Source: Paenibacillus sp. FSL R5-0517 (GTDB lineage: Bacteria > Bacillota > Bacilli > Paenibacillales > Paenibacillaceae). Taken from it: a stretch of 64,000 nucleotides of DNA. The position numbers and the translations under genes are program-made. The notes below the pieces were generated by a model. It had not been told where the DNA came from and searched no databases. It worked only from the letters and a program-made list of their open reading frames with translations. The stretch covers positions 5,828,001 to 5,892,000 of the forward strand of contig NZ_CP150235.1 in the NCBI RefSeq assembly GCF_037974355.1. The letters are read 5' to 3'. Position 1 is the first letter of the stretch, and each line of letters begins with the position of its first letter. This document shows positions 1 through 7,993 of the stretch, one piece after another.

Positions 1-301
1 CACCCAGTCCGATTTTACCGGATAACTGCTCCAGCACCCGAATGTGTTCCGGCTCCGAACGATGCGAAGAGGACATAATGGCAATCTCCTGTGCAGATAG
101 GCCATAGTGACTGACGATCCCTGCCCGGATTCCTGGAATAGCTTGAAAAGGTTTGGCAGATGAGCGAGTGAACGCTCTAAAATGAGGGTCGCCAGCCGAG
201 TATACGATTCGGCCATTCTCATCCGTAATACTTATGTGTCCGTAATGGGCGCATTCCATGACGCCTGCACGGTATTCTTTAATTAACAAGGCACTCTCCA
301 T
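1..301 (-). CDS. Asparaginase II family protein, N-terminal part (truncated by window edge)
   Basis: The translated fragment starts MESALLIKEYRAG and continues with ECAHYGHISITDENG, FTRSSAKPFQAIPGI and IMSSSHRSEPEHI. This is the N-terminal pattern of the asparaginase II (PF06089) family, whose members hydrolyse L-asparagine to aspartate and ammonia in the cytoplasm. The start ATG at 301 is preceded by AAAGGAG with a suitable gap. About 100 of the family's usual 330 or so residues are visible. The gene is divergent from the PAP2 gene to its right. Substrate use in vivo cannot be judged from this fragment. Confidence 0.8.
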   Translation of the reverse strand, partial: MESALLIKEYRAGVMECAHYGHISITDENGRIVYSAGDPHFRAFTRSSAKPFQAIPGIRAGIVSHYGLSAQEIAIMSSSHRSEPEHIRVLEQLSGKIGLG

Positions 302-401
302 GCGAGTTCTCTCCTTTGTGCTCCCAATTTCATCTCTGCTTTGCGTCACGACGCCGCATGGGATATCTTAAATAGTATAGTACAAAAGCGACGTTTTTAC
401 A

Positions 402-427
402 GTTTTTTCGACATGCATTTCGGGTAT
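402..427 (+). promoter_or_regulatory. Candidate SigB promoter of the PAP2 gene
   Basis: GTTTTT at 402-407, a 14-nt spacer and a perfect GGGTAT at 422-427, 50 bases before the chosen start at 477. This fits the Bacillus SigB consensus GTTTAA-N12-15-GGGTAT. Seen by eye; the assignment is inferred from motif and location near sigB. Confidence 0.6.
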
Positions 428-476
428 AGCTTTATCATCTATGTTCATGACTACCATAATGAAGGAGAAACTCACT

Positions 477-1178
477 ATGCCACGCAAAATGTCTACACCA
501 TTCTCATCAGGTTCGACCTCTGGCATGTCGTTACGCCCCCTCTTCAACTGGAGTTTGGCTGGTATGGCTATCAGTGCTTCGGTCGTATTCATCATGGCAG
601 GTCTGGGTGCCTGGTTGGGCGATGATTCTATTATTCGTCTGGATGCTGAAATTCAGCAATTATTTTATCTGAATTCGGATTCACGTCTGTATCTATTTCC
701 TTACACTGCATTTATAACTGCGCTGGGCTCATTCAAAATCTCTGCTGTAGCCGTAGTAGGTTTCGCCCTTCTTTTCTTCATACAACGCAGCCCAAGGTTT
801 GTTATATATGGATATGCGATCACGGGAAGTTTTGCCATGATGTGGATCCTGAACACGTTATTGAAAGAATTTTTCAGACGAAGCAGACCTGAACTGGATC
901 ATCTGCTGGTCGTTCACGGGTACAGCTTTCCCAGCGGACATGCCATGATCTCCATGGGCTTCTACGGCATGCTCTTTGTAATCTGGGCCATTGAGCAACA
1001 GCGACACAACTCTTCTAGTATGTGGCTTCCTGTTCTATGCGGCATCATTTTTATTTTCTTGATTGGCCTGAGCCGCATCATGCTCGGCGTACATTATCCT
1101 ACGGATGTATTTACGGGATTTGCCGCTGGATTGGCATGGATCTTCTGCATGATTAAAGGTATTAAACAAAGTCACTAA
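477..1178 (+). CDS. PAP2-family membrane phosphatase (PgpB-like)
   Basis: A membrane protein of 233 residues with the three PAP2 signature parts: KEFFRRSRP (motif 1), YSFPSGHAM (motif 2) and SRIMLGVHYPTDV (motif 3). It has several hydrophobic helices between them. Relatives dephosphorylate phosphatidate, phosphatidylglycerophosphate or undecaprenyl pyrophosphate at the membrane; the substrate here is unknown. I chose ATG 477 rather than the in-frame ATG at 441 because AAGGAG lies 9 nt before 477, while 441 has no ribosome binding site. A SigB-type promoter at 402-427 suggests induction in stress. The gene is monocistronic or reads on to the small stress genes that follow. Confidence 0.85.
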   Translation: MPRKMSTPFSSGSTSGMSLRPLFNWSLAGMAISASVVFIMAGLGAWLGDDSIIRLDAEIQQLFYLNSDSRLYLFPYTAFITALGSFKISAVAVVGFALLFFIQRSPRFVIYGYAITGSFAMMWILNTLLKEFFRRSRPELDHLLVVHGYSFPSGHAMISMGFYGMLFVIWAIEQQRHNSSSMWLPVLCGIIFIFLIGLSRIMLGVHYPTDVFTGFAAGLAWIFCMIKGIKQSH

Positions 1179-1224
1179 AGAAGGAATTCCTCTGATTTCC
1201 AGTTCATTCATCCTCATCTTTATT

Positions 1225-1250
1225 GTTTCACAGGGTTGCACGGCGTTTAT
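1225..1250 (+). promoter_or_regulatory. Candidate SigB promoter of the GlsB/YtxH genes
   Basis: GTTTCA at 1225-1230, a 14-nt spacer, then GTTTAT at 1245-1250. The -35 element and spacer match the sites in front of rsbV and the YflT gene; the -10 is weaker than GGGTAT. It lies 63 bases before the start at 1313. Confidence 0.5.
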
Positions 1251-1312
1251 ATACGAAGTAAGCAAACGCGAACAGACAACATCCTACATCAAGTTTAAAG
1301 GAGGCGGTTGTT

Positions 1313-1570
1313 ATGTGGGGCATCATTATCAGCATTGTGATGGCTGTCATCATCGGTTTGATCGGAGATGCACTTGCCGGTCACAACATGCCTGGAGGCA
1401 TAATCGGTGCAATGATTGCCGGATTTGCCGGAGCCTGGCTGGGAGCACTTTTGCTTGGTAACTGGGGACCCGTTATCGGTAACTTTGCCATCATCCCTGC
1501 CATCATTGGTACAGCGCTCTTTGTTTTCTTGCTGGGGCTTGTGTCCAGACTGCTAAGACAGGCTGCCTGA
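1313..1570 (+). CDS. GlsB/YeaQ/YmgE family stress membrane protein
   Basis: A protein of 85 residues made almost wholly of three glycine- and alanine-rich hydrophobic helices. It starts MWGIIISIVMAVIIGLIGD and carries the repeated GGIIGAMIAG and GNWGPVIGNF patterns of the 'transglycosylase-associated' family PF04226. Members are linked to stress response in many bacteria, but the molecular role is unknown. AAAGGAGG precedes the ATG. The gene is followed at 65 nt by the YtxH-like gene, probably in one transcript from the SigB-like promoter at 1225-1250. Confidence 0.85.
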   Translation: MWGIIISIVMAVIIGLIGDALAGHNMPGGIIGAMIAGFAGAWLGALLLGNWGPVIGNFAIIPAIIGTALFVFLLGLVSRLLRQAA

Positions 1571-1634
1571 TTCGGGCAACAAGGTGTTCGTTGTTTCGTA
1601 TTTGTTTCTTAATTTGAAGAAGGAGTGATTAGAC

Positions 1635-2042
1635 ATGAATAAAGCAGAAGAGCAATATCCTGTACAGACGGGTTCGACTTTCGCCAAAGGGATTTTCATC
1701 GGAGGTTTGCTGGGAGCGGCTGCGGCCCTACTCTTTGCGCCTAAACCAGGACGAGAATTGCGTGGTGACCTTTCCGAGAAAGTAGGCATGGTTACTGACC
1801 GCACGAAAGAAGTTGCAACGGTTGTAGGTGATAGAGCATCCGAACTGGCTAAAACGGTCTCATCCAAAACTTCCGACATTGCAAAAACAGTAAACCAAGG
1901 ACGCAATGATGTCATGGAATCTGTGAGAAAAGCATCCGCGGATGTGGCTAACGAAGCATCCCGTGCATCTGAAGAAGTGGCTGCCGCTTCCGTAGAAGCG
2001 AAGGAAGATGCACGTAAAGAACTTAACTCGACTAGCCTGTAA
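1635..2042 (+). CDS. YtxH domain general stress protein
   Basis: A protein of 135 residues. Residues 17-38 (FAKGIFIGGLLGAAAALLFAP) form one N-terminal membrane segment followed by KPGRELR, the hallmark of the YtxH family. The rest is a long charged, alanine-rich amphipathic helix with heptad-like repeats (KTVSSKTSDIAKTV, ASRASEEVAAAS). B. subtilis YtxH is a SigB-dependent general stress protein of unknown mechanism. GAAGGAG precedes the ATG. It ends at a strong terminator and probably shares a transcript with the GlsB-like gene upstream. Confidence 0.85.
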   Translation: MNKAEEQYPVQTGSTFAKGIFIGGLLGAAAALLFAPKPGRELRGDLSEKVGMVTDRTKEVATVVGDRASELAKTVSSKTSDIAKTVNQGRNDVMESVRKASADVANEASRASEEVAAASVEAKEDARKELNSTSL

Positions 2043-2063
2043 GGTGATATAGATCGAGTGACC

Positions 2064-2096
2064 AATAGCCAGCTGCACTCCAGCTGGCTATTTTTT
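2064..2096 (+). terminator. Rho-independent terminator after the YtxH gene
   Basis: Perfect 12-bp stem (AATAGCCAGCTG / CAGCTGGCTATT) with a CACTC loop, followed by a run of T. Confidence 0.9.
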
Positions 2097-2124
2097 ATCC
2101 AATGCGAGTTGAGGGGGAATAATT

Positions 2125-2490
2125 ATGAGTAAAGTTACAATTAACGGTAATACTCCAATTACGGGGAGAACACCGGCACAGCAGTACGATACAAGCGAGC
2201 ATCCTTTTGAATTGCGACACGAGGTAAAGCGGTTGAACACACGTCTGGACCAGATTGCGGACAGTCTGGAGAGAGCACAGATCAAAGATATTATTGAGAA
2301 TTACAGCAGTCCCAAAAAGCGGATTATTACCAACTTCACAGCAGGTATGGCACGAGGGCTCGGTCTGACCGTAGGTACCTTTGTTGTTCTGGGTCTGCTC
2401 GCATTCATTCTCAGCCAATTCGTCAATATGCCGATTGTCGGTCAATATATTGCTGACTTGCTTGGCTATATTGAAGATTACAAGAAATAA
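2125..2490 (+). CDS. DUF5665 family small membrane protein
   Basis: A protein of 121 residues. Residues 1-30 look disordered. Residues 30-55 (FELRHEVKRLNTRLDQIADSL) are a charged helix, and residues 75-105 (ARGLGLTVGTFVVLGLLAFIL) a single membrane segment, with a short amphipathic tail. The layout and the RGLG..(T/V)G motif fit DUF5665, a Firmicute family without known function. It has GAGGGGG before the ATG. It lies downstream of a terminator, with no clear promoter of its own, and convergent with corA. Confidence 0.7.
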   Translation: MSKVTINGNTPITGRTPAQQYDTSEHPFELRHEVKRLNTRLDQIADSLERAQIKDIIENYSSPKKRIITNFTAGMARGLGLTVGTFVVLGLLAFILSQFVNMPIVGQYIADLLGYIEDYKK

Positions 2491-2510
2491 GGAGACTAAC
2501 CGACCGCAAG

Positions 2511-3542
2511 CTATCCCTTACGTTTTTCCGTTTCTCCTTTTTTCTCAATCTCTTCAGCTGAAGGCTGTGAGGATTTCACTTTGAGCAGATCCCCTGTCCA
2601 TCCTTTCATCATCAGCCATACGTACATGCCAATCATGCTTAGGATAATGGCAACAAGGACCAGAACAACTCCCCATGATTTATCGATAAAGGGCAGGTTC
2701 TCAAAGTTCATTCCCCATATCGCGCCGGCAGCCGTGGCGGGTATGAACACAGCGGTGACAATGGTCAGTGTTTTCATGATCTCATTCCCACGCACACCGG
2801 AGATCGCATTATCAATAGAGATTAATGTATCAATCTCTTTCTCGTAGTGTCTAAACAATCGTTCCATTCGCTCTACGCGATGTTGGAGCTGTTGGAAGTA
2901 TCGATTTTCATTGATTTCATCAAGGTAAGCCTCATGTGAAGCGGCCATCAGTTCCGAGTAAGGGATGAACAGATTACTCCAATACAATAATTCAAATCGA
3001 GCGGCGAGAATCTGGTCCATCAAGGTGCGAGCATTGCGGGATTCCATCTTCCGTTCCAGATCACGCAGGTTCATCTCAAAATGATCCATTCCCACATGGT
3101 AGTAATGCAGTATAGCTCGAAAAAGTACAAACATCCCATCCCTGGCCTCGCTACATTGCTGTAACATATGAGCACGTTCATCTGTCTTCATAATCCCTCG
3201 TGTGTTGTCATCCATATTCAAAGTAACCAGATGATTGCGATCGACGTAGAAAAACATCTGATTATCTTGACGTTGGTCATCTCTCTCATTCTTGATCGCA
3301 TATAACAAGGAACCAAATATGACTGGCTCTGTACCGTTCACAAAACGGACGGACAAATAATTCGATTCCACTTCCGGAATTTTGTGAAGCCAATACTGCA
3401 TGTCCGGAAATGCCTCTGTCAATTCCTCCAATGCATCGTTCATGCTGTTGTTGTCGGGTGCAACCCAATCCCACCATTGCCAATGGTCCGAACAAGATAA
3501 CTTGTCACGGCGACGTTCCAACTTGATTTGGTTCACAATCAC
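2511..3542 (-). CDS. corA: CorA family divalent cation transporter
   Basis: About 343 residues. The C-terminal part has the CorA selectivity signature GMN (in IWGMNFENLP) between two transmembrane helices, preceded by the long stalk helix (residues 180-270). The N-terminal half is the cytosolic alpha/beta domain. CorA proteins form pentamers that carry Mg2+ (sometimes Co2+ or Ni2+) into the cell. The longest frame begins at a GTG at 3551, but AGGAG directly abuts it; GTG 3542 lies 8 nt after AGGAG and is the better start. The protein ends with a basic tail (KKGETEKRKG). It is separated from sigB by a terminator, so it is likely its own unit. Confidence 0.88.
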   Translation of the reverse strand: MIVNQIKLERRRDKLSCSDHWQWWDWVAPDNNSMNDALEELTEAFPDMQYWLHKIPEVESNYLSVRFVNGTEPVIFGSLLYAIKNERDDQRQDNQMFFYVDRNHLVTLNMDDNTRGIMKTDERAHMLQQCSEARDGMFVLFRAILHYYHVGMDHFEMNLRDLERKMESRNARTLMDQILAARFELLYWSNLFIPYSELMAASHEAYLDEINENRYFQQLQHRVERMERLFRHYEKEIDTLISIDNAISGVRGNEIMKTLTIVTAVFIPATAAGAIWGMNFENLPFIDKSWGVVLVLVAIILSMIGMYVWLMMKGWTGDLLKVKSSQPSAEEIEKKGETEKRKG

Positions 3543-3596
3543 TTTATCCACTCCTGCACTTATGTTCGTTCATTGCATACTTATCTTTTTTGATCC

Positions 3597-3640
3597 CAAA
3601 AAGGACACGTATGCATTCCAGTGCAATGACGTGTCCTTAT
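3597..3640 (-). terminator. Terminator of the sigB operon
   Basis: Inverted repeat AAGGACACGT (3601-3610) / ACGTGTCCTT (3629-3638). Read on the minus strand the stem is followed by T5, just beyond the sigB stop. Confidence 0.8.
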
Positions 3641-3675
3641 TTATGCCGTACTCAACAACATTAGGGTTCCATTTT

Positions 3676-4449
3676 TCATAACATTGAAGCATTAGACATG
3701 ATCTGTTTCAATTTCTCTGTAGCTCGCTTCTGAATACGAGATACGCTCATCTGTGAAACACCAAGCTTCTGGGCAATTGCCCGCTGAGATTGGCCATCCT
3801 GAAAGGCTAGAATAAGTACCTGCTGCTCTTGTTCCTTCAATTGTCCCAATGCCTGTTGCAAGTCCATCCGTTTTTCGACCGAATCATAGTCATTAACATC
3901 CGCACTGATCAGTTCACCTAATGTTGCTGCACTGTCATCCTGAGACAGAGGAGAATCCAGTGACACATAGTGATAACATTCCCGACCAGCCAGAACTTCA
4001 ATCGTCTCTTCTGCAGTCAAATCAAGGTATTCAGCAATTTCGTTCACACCGGGTGAGCGCTCCAGCTTCACGGTTAACTCATCAATGGCATGTTGCACAA
4101 GTGCTCCCTTTTCCTTAATTCTCCGGGGCACCTGAATATACCAGGATTTGTCTCGCAAATAGTTCTTCATATGTCCGATCATGCTCTTCATGGCATAAGG
4201 TTCAAACGGAATACCCAGGTTGATATCATATTGCTTAAGCAAACGTATCAAGGCCATCTGCCCGGTCTGATACAGATCTTCGTATAGATCGGGGCGATTC
4301 CGAGCAATTTTACCTGCTGCCATCTTAACCATCGGTTCATATTTACGGATGAGAACTGTTGCAATTTCATTATCTTGGGTCTGCTGGTATTCCCAGATCA
4401 AACCAATAGCTTCAGACATGGACTCTGGGGGAGTCACTTTTTCATTCAT
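3676..4449 (-). CDS. sigB: RNA polymerase sigma factor SigB
   Basis: A protein of 257 residues with sigma-70 region 2 (LYEDLYQTGQMALIRLLKQYD and FEPYAMKSMIGHMKNYLRD), region 3 (VPRRIKEKGALVQHAIDEL) and a region 4 helix-turn-helix (QRAIAQKLGVSQMSVSRIQKRATEKL). This belongs to the SigB/F/G group. The ATG overlaps the rsbW stop by 4 nt, as in the usual rsbV-rsbW-sigB order, which sets it apart from sporulation SigF and SigG that sit with spoIIA genes. It directs the general stress regulon when RsbW releases it. The last genes of the operon are translationally coupled. Confidence 0.92.
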   Translation of the reverse strand: MNEKVTPPESMSEAIGLIWEYQQTQDNEIATVLIRKYEPMVKMAAGKIARNRPDLYEDLYQTGQMALIRLLKQYDINLGIPFEPYAMKSMIGHMKNYLRDKSWYIQVPRRIKEKGALVQHAIDELTVKLERSPGVNEIAEYLDLTAEETIEVLAGRECYHYVSLDSPLSQDDSAATLGELISADVNDYDSVEKRMDLQQALGQLKEQEQQVLILAFQDGQSQRAIAQKLGVSQMSVSRIQKRATEKLKQIMSNASML

Positions 4450-4898
4450 ACTTTCTCCTCACTTCTTGCAAGACGTTTTACGAGTACTACTTTCGTACCT
4501 TTGCCCGTCTCACTTTCCACACTGACATCGTCCATCAAGGCTTGCATCAGGTAGAACCCGAGTCCGCCAATCTGTGCTTCTGTCAATTCTTTGTCGTGAA
4601 GACCAGCACGTGACACAGCAGGGTTCATGTTCTCGAAGCTTGCACCTTCGTCCTTGACAGTAATGGACAATGTATCGCCATCCACTTCGAATACAACTTC
4701 AACCATGCCGCCTTCGTGTGAGTAGGCATACAGTACAGAGTTGTTACAGGCCTCGGATACAGCAACTTTCATATCCTCAATGTCTTCATAAGAAAATCCC
4801 ATTTTTGATGCTACTCCATAGAGATTGAGTCTAACAATATCAACGTAATCAGCTGTCGCCGGTAAATTAAGGGTGACTCTTTGAACTTCTGCATTCAT
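4446..4898 (-). CDS. rsbW: Serine-protein kinase / anti-sigma-B factor RsbW
   Basis: A protein of 150 residues with a GHKL ATPase fold: N-box ALSEACNN-like (VSEACNNSVLYAY), G1 box VKDEGASF and G2 box GGLGFYLMQALMDD. RsbW binds SigB to hold it inactive, and phosphorylates RsbV on serine. It overlaps sigB by 4 nt and follows rsbV after a short gap. The partner-switching order rsbV-rsbW-sigB supports RsbW over SpoIIAB, which has the same fold. Confidence 0.92.
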   Translation of the reverse strand: MNAEVQRVTLNLPATADYVDIVRLNLYGVASKMGFSYEDIEDMKVAVSEACNNSVLYAYSHEGGMVEVVFEVDGDTLSITVKDEGASFENMNPAVSRAGLHDKELTEAQIGGLGFYLMQALMDDVSVESETGKGTKVVLVKRLARSEEKV

Positions 4899-4916
4899 TC
4901 CTTTTTCGATCCTTTC

Positions 4917-5255
4917 CTATTGGGAATTCTTCTGAGTGACAAAGAATTTGGCGATGCCCGTCATGTCAAAAAGTTTCTGAATTTGCGCAGGAACTTCCTG
5001 TACTTCGAAGCGAGCTTCCATTCCATGTCTTGCCTTCAAAACAGATAACAGGATACCAATCCCTGTACTATCGATATACTTCAGTTCTTTCATGTTGATC
5101 ACGAGATCCTGTTCCTTGTTATCCACCAGCGGCTCCATCACCAAGCGGAAGTCAGGAGCAACCGACAAATCCAGTTCGCCAGTCAGATACACCGTGCACA
5201 CGCCGTCCTGTGTTTCAGTTCTTGCATTGAATTTTTCATTTTTGTTTGTATTCAT
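4917..5255 (-). CDS. rsbV: Anti-sigma factor antagonist RsbV (STAS domain)
   Basis: A STAS-domain protein of 112 residues. It has the motif KYIDSTGIGILL, in which Ser63 is the expected site phosphorylated by RsbW. Unphosphorylated RsbV binds RsbW and frees SigB; a PP2C phosphatase of the RsbU/RsbP/RsbY kind dephosphorylates it. Such a phosphatase is encoded upstream at 11716-12885. A SigB-type promoter stands 39 nt ahead of the start, which would give the positive feedback known for rsbV-rsbW-sigB in Bacillus. Start ATG 5255 has GGAGAGA before it. Confidence 0.92.
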   Translation of the reverse strand: MNTNKNEKFNARTETQDGVCTVYLTGELDLSVAPDFRLVMEPLVDNKEQDLVINMKELKYIDSTGIGILLSVLKARHGMEARFEVQEVPAQIQKLFDMTGIAKFFVTQKNSQ

Positions 5256-5293
5256 TAGACATCTCTCTCCTGATCAATGGTTTCCTTACCTAA

Positions 5294-5319
5294 TAACCCA
5301 ACTTCAGCACGAGTGAAAC
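5294..5319 (-). promoter_or_regulatory. Candidate SigB autoregulatory promoter before rsbV
   Basis: On the minus strand GTTTCA (5319-5314), 14-nt spacer, GGGTTA (5299-5294; the next base is T, giving GGGTTAT). It sits between the second hybrid kinase and rsbV, so that rsbV-rsbW-sigB can be raised separately from the sensor genes. Confidence 0.6.
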
Positions 5320-5341
5320 AAAAAGGAGTTTGGAAATTTTT

Positions 5342-7018
5342 TCAATTGGCCTGATTCATAGCAGAAGGGCCTGAATTTAGCCTTTGTCGTTGTTTCTGAA
5401 ACTGGGATATTTTCTGTTTTACATTGCCCATTTTGACTGGTTTACTAATATAATCATCCATACCTGCAGCCATACAGCGTTGCTGAATACCTTCCATCAC
5501 GTTCGCAGTCATAGCTATAATGACCGGCTGATCGGACGGGGGCAGGCTTTCTCGAATCCGCCGTGTACATTCCAAACCGTCCATAACAGGCATCTGCAGA
5601 TCCATGAACACATAGTCATAGGGAGACGGGCTACCCTTCACCATATCGAGTGCGCTCTGCCCATCTTCAGCAATGTCTGAGAGCAACCCAAGTTTACCGA
5701 GCATAATCGACATCAACTTCTGATTAATCGGATGATCATCCACAATTAATACCGTTGGATATTTATTCTCATTCTTTACATCCGTTAAATTCTCTTCCCC
5801 ACTCCTCTGGACCAGTTCAGTTTCGACATAGCGTTTTGCCTGAATGGTAAATACAAACGTCGCTCCCCGTTGCTCTGTTGTATCCAGATAGATCTGTCCA
5901 CCCATCATTTCAACCAGAGTCTTGCAGATTGCCAATCCCAAGCCAGTTCCACCGTATTTACGTGTCATTGATGTATCCAGCTGGGAAAACGGCTGAAACA
6001 GGCGGTCAACTTTGTCTGAAGCGATACCTATCCCGGTGTCTTTAACAGCAAACTCCAATGCCAGGTGTCCATCCTTTTCTTCCTTAACAGACACGATCAG
6101 ATACACTCCACCGTGATCAGTAAATTTAATCGCATTGGCAATAAGATTCAACAGAACCTGACGCAACCTCGCCATGTCTCCGTAAATTAATTCAGGAACA
6201 GAATCTTCCAGGAAATAATCCAGTTCCAGATTCTTTTTGCCTGTTTCAGCAGCGAATAATCCCAGCACTTCACGGATACAGGAGACGATTTCAAAAGGAT
6301 GCTCTTCCAGTTCCATTTTGCCGGATTCCATTTTGGTGAAGTCGAGAATGTCGTTGATGACCGTGACGAGTGCATCTGCACTGCGACGAACGATGTCTGC
6401 GTATTCTTTCTGATCGTCCTTCAGTTCCGTCTCCATCAGCAGATCCACCATACCGATGACACCGTTCATCGGGGTACGAATCTCATGGCTCATCATCGCC
6501 AGGAATTCGGTCTTGGCATTCGCTGCAATCTCCGCTTCTTCCTTGGCCTGAATGAGTTGTTGATTCATCTTCTCCAATTCCTGTGTCTTCTGGTGAAGCA
6601 GCATCGTCTGAGTCTTCAGTCGTTTATTGGTGATAAACATCTCCACAAATCCCTCGATTTTGGATTTCAAAATCTGAGGAATAAATGGTTTAACCATGTA
6701 ATCAATAGCCCCGGCTGAATATCCGGCAAACAAATGCTCCGCTTCTCTGCTATTCGCAGAGATGAATATAATCGGCACATCCTTGGACTTGTCCCGTGCC
6801 TTAATTAATTTTGCTGTCTCAATTCCGTCCATTCCAGGCATCTGCACATCGAGAACGATAACCGCAAATTCGTCTTTTAGCAGACAGCGGAGTGCCTCTT
6901 CTCCAGAAGTTGCCTTAACGAGTTTATATTGTTCCGATTCCAGAACTGCTTCAAGAGCAAGCAAGTTCTCAGGGCGGTCATCTACCAATAATATGTGGAT
7001 TGGTTCATTGAGCCCCAT
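5342..7018 (-). CDS. Soluble hybrid histidine kinase, receiver-HisKA-HATPase-receiver
   Basis: A protein of 558 residues without membrane segments. In order: receiver 1 (residues 7-125, phospho-Asp in VIVLDVQMPGMDG), a coiled coil (about 130-165), HisKA with MMSHEIRTPMNG (His near 175), HATPase_c (about 275-390; VLLNLIANAIKF N-box, DTGIGI, GGTGLGLAI) and receiver 2 (about 422-540; VFMDLQMPVMDG). It sits between the RsbM-like methyltransferase (16-nt gap) and rsbV, so it very likely feeds the SigB pathway. An N-terminal receiver on a kinase suggests it is itself a phosphorelay target, perhaps of the RsbK-like kinase. I know of no such second kinase in the characterised Bacillus cereus rsb cluster; that comparison is from memory. 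Confidence 0.88.
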   Translation of the reverse strand: MGLNEPIHILLVDDRPENLLALEAVLESEQYKLVKATSGEEALRCLLKDEFAVIVLDVQMPGMDGIETAKLIKARDKSKDVPIIFISANSREAEHLFAGYSAGAIDYMVKPFIPQILKSKIEGFVEMFITNKRLKTQTMLLHQKTQELEKMNQQLIQAKEEAEIAANAKTEFLAMMSHEIRTPMNGVIGMVDLLMETELKDDQKEYADIVRRSADALVTVINDILDFTKMESGKMELEEHPFEIVSCIREVLGLFAAETGKKNLELDYFLEDSVPELIYGDMARLRQVLLNLIANAIKFTDHGGVYLIVSVKEEKDGHLALEFAVKDTGIGIASDKVDRLFQPFSQLDTSMTRKYGGTGLGLAICKTLVEMMGGQIYLDTTEQRGATFVFTIQAKRYVETELVQRSGEENLTDVKNENKYPTVLIVDDHPINQKLMSIMLGKLGLLSDIAEDGQSALDMVKGSPSPYDYVFMDLQMPVMDGLECTRRIRESLPPSDQPVIIAMTANVMEGIQQRCMAAGMDDYISKPVKMGNVKQKISQFQKQRQRLNSGPSAMNQAN

Positions 7019-7034
7019 GGCTAACCCTAACCCC

Positions 7035-7907
7035 CTATTTGATCTTCCGGTATATTTTTTCGGTCCGGTCTAACGGCTCATAGGTATCACTGAACTCTGT
7101 AAAATGTATCGATTCTTTCGACCCTAGAACCAGAATACCAAAGTGGCTCAAGCTCTCATGAAACAGCCCATGCACATGGTTCCGCAGTTCATCATTAAAA
7201 TAAATCATGACATTTCGGCAAAAGATAACATTAAACTCGTTAAATGACCGGTCTGTTGCCAGATTATGCTCGGCGAAAATGATGTTCTTCCTTAAAAAAG
7301 GATGAAATATCACCGAATTGTATTTCGCTGTATAGTACTCGGAGAAGGCTCTGGTACCCCCTGCCTCCAAATAATTTGTAGTAAATAGTTTCATCTTCTC
7401 AATACCGTATACGCCTTCTTTGGCCTGTTGCAAAGAGCGATCATTCATATCCGTTGCGTAGATTCTCGCCTTGTCATACAGTCCTTCCTCATGCAACATG
7501 ATGGCCATGGAATAGACTTCCTCTCCGGTAGAGCAACCCGCATGCCATATTCGGATATACGGGTAGGTTCTCAGGATAGGAATAATCTTTTCCCGAAACA
7601 TTCGGAAAAGCGAAGGATCTCGAAACATTTCCGTTACAGGGATGGATAAGTTCTGTACAAAACGGTCAAATGCGGAACGGTCATGAAGAACGCGCTCCTG
7701 CAAGCCGGATATGCTCTTAACACCTTCAGCATGTGCATGATGCCAGATTCTTCGTTTCAGGGACGGCAGTGCATAGTTTCTAAAATCATATCCATACAAA
7801 CGGTGCATGCCTTCCAACAGCAACTCAATCTCGATCAGCTCGCGCTCTTCATCTTGCGGCATACGGACCAAATCTGCCCCCGTCTCGGTAGGTTCCCACG
7901 GTGTCAT
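7035..7907 (-). CDS. rsbM: CheR-type methyltransferase, RsbM-like
   Basis: About 290 residues with the CheR layout: a small N-terminal helical domain (YGYDFRNYALPSLKRRIWHH), then the SAM-binding domain (RIWHAGCSTGEEVYSMAI, RIYATDMNDRSLQQAKEGVY, NVIFCRNVMIYF). CheR enzymes methylate glutamates, but there is no chemotaxis gene near. In B. cereus the CheR-like RsbM sits beside RsbK and restrains SigB activation by modifying RsbK; the gene order here fits that role. The frame opens at 7928 without a ribosome binding site, whereas ATG 7907 has GGAG 7 nt upstream, so I use 7907. The RsbM name is by analogy. Confidence 0.8.
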   Translation of the reverse strand: MTPWEPTETGADLVRMPQDEERELIEIELLLEGMHRLYGYDFRNYALPSLKRRIWHHAHAEGVKSISGLQERVLHDRSAFDRFVQNLSIPVTEMFRDPSLFRMFREKIIPILRTYPYIRIWHAGCSTGEEVYSMAIMLHEEGLYDKARIYATDMNDRSLQQAKEGVYGIEKMKLFTTNYLEAGGTRAFSEYYTAKYNSVIFHPFLRKNIIFAEHNLATDRSFNEFNVIFCRNVMIYFNDELRNHVHGLFHESLSHFGILVLGSKESIHFTEFSDTYEPLDRTEKIYRKIK

Positions 7908-7993
7908 AAATTCTCTCCACTTCTTCATTTGTTACTTGCGTATTCGTCGTATTGTCTTTCATTACCCAAACAATGAACTTCCGAATAATGAAC

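Noticed and set aside
441..476. Earlier start for the PAP2 gene at ATG 441
   Set aside because: No ribosome site; it would lie within 14 bp of the -10 promoter element.
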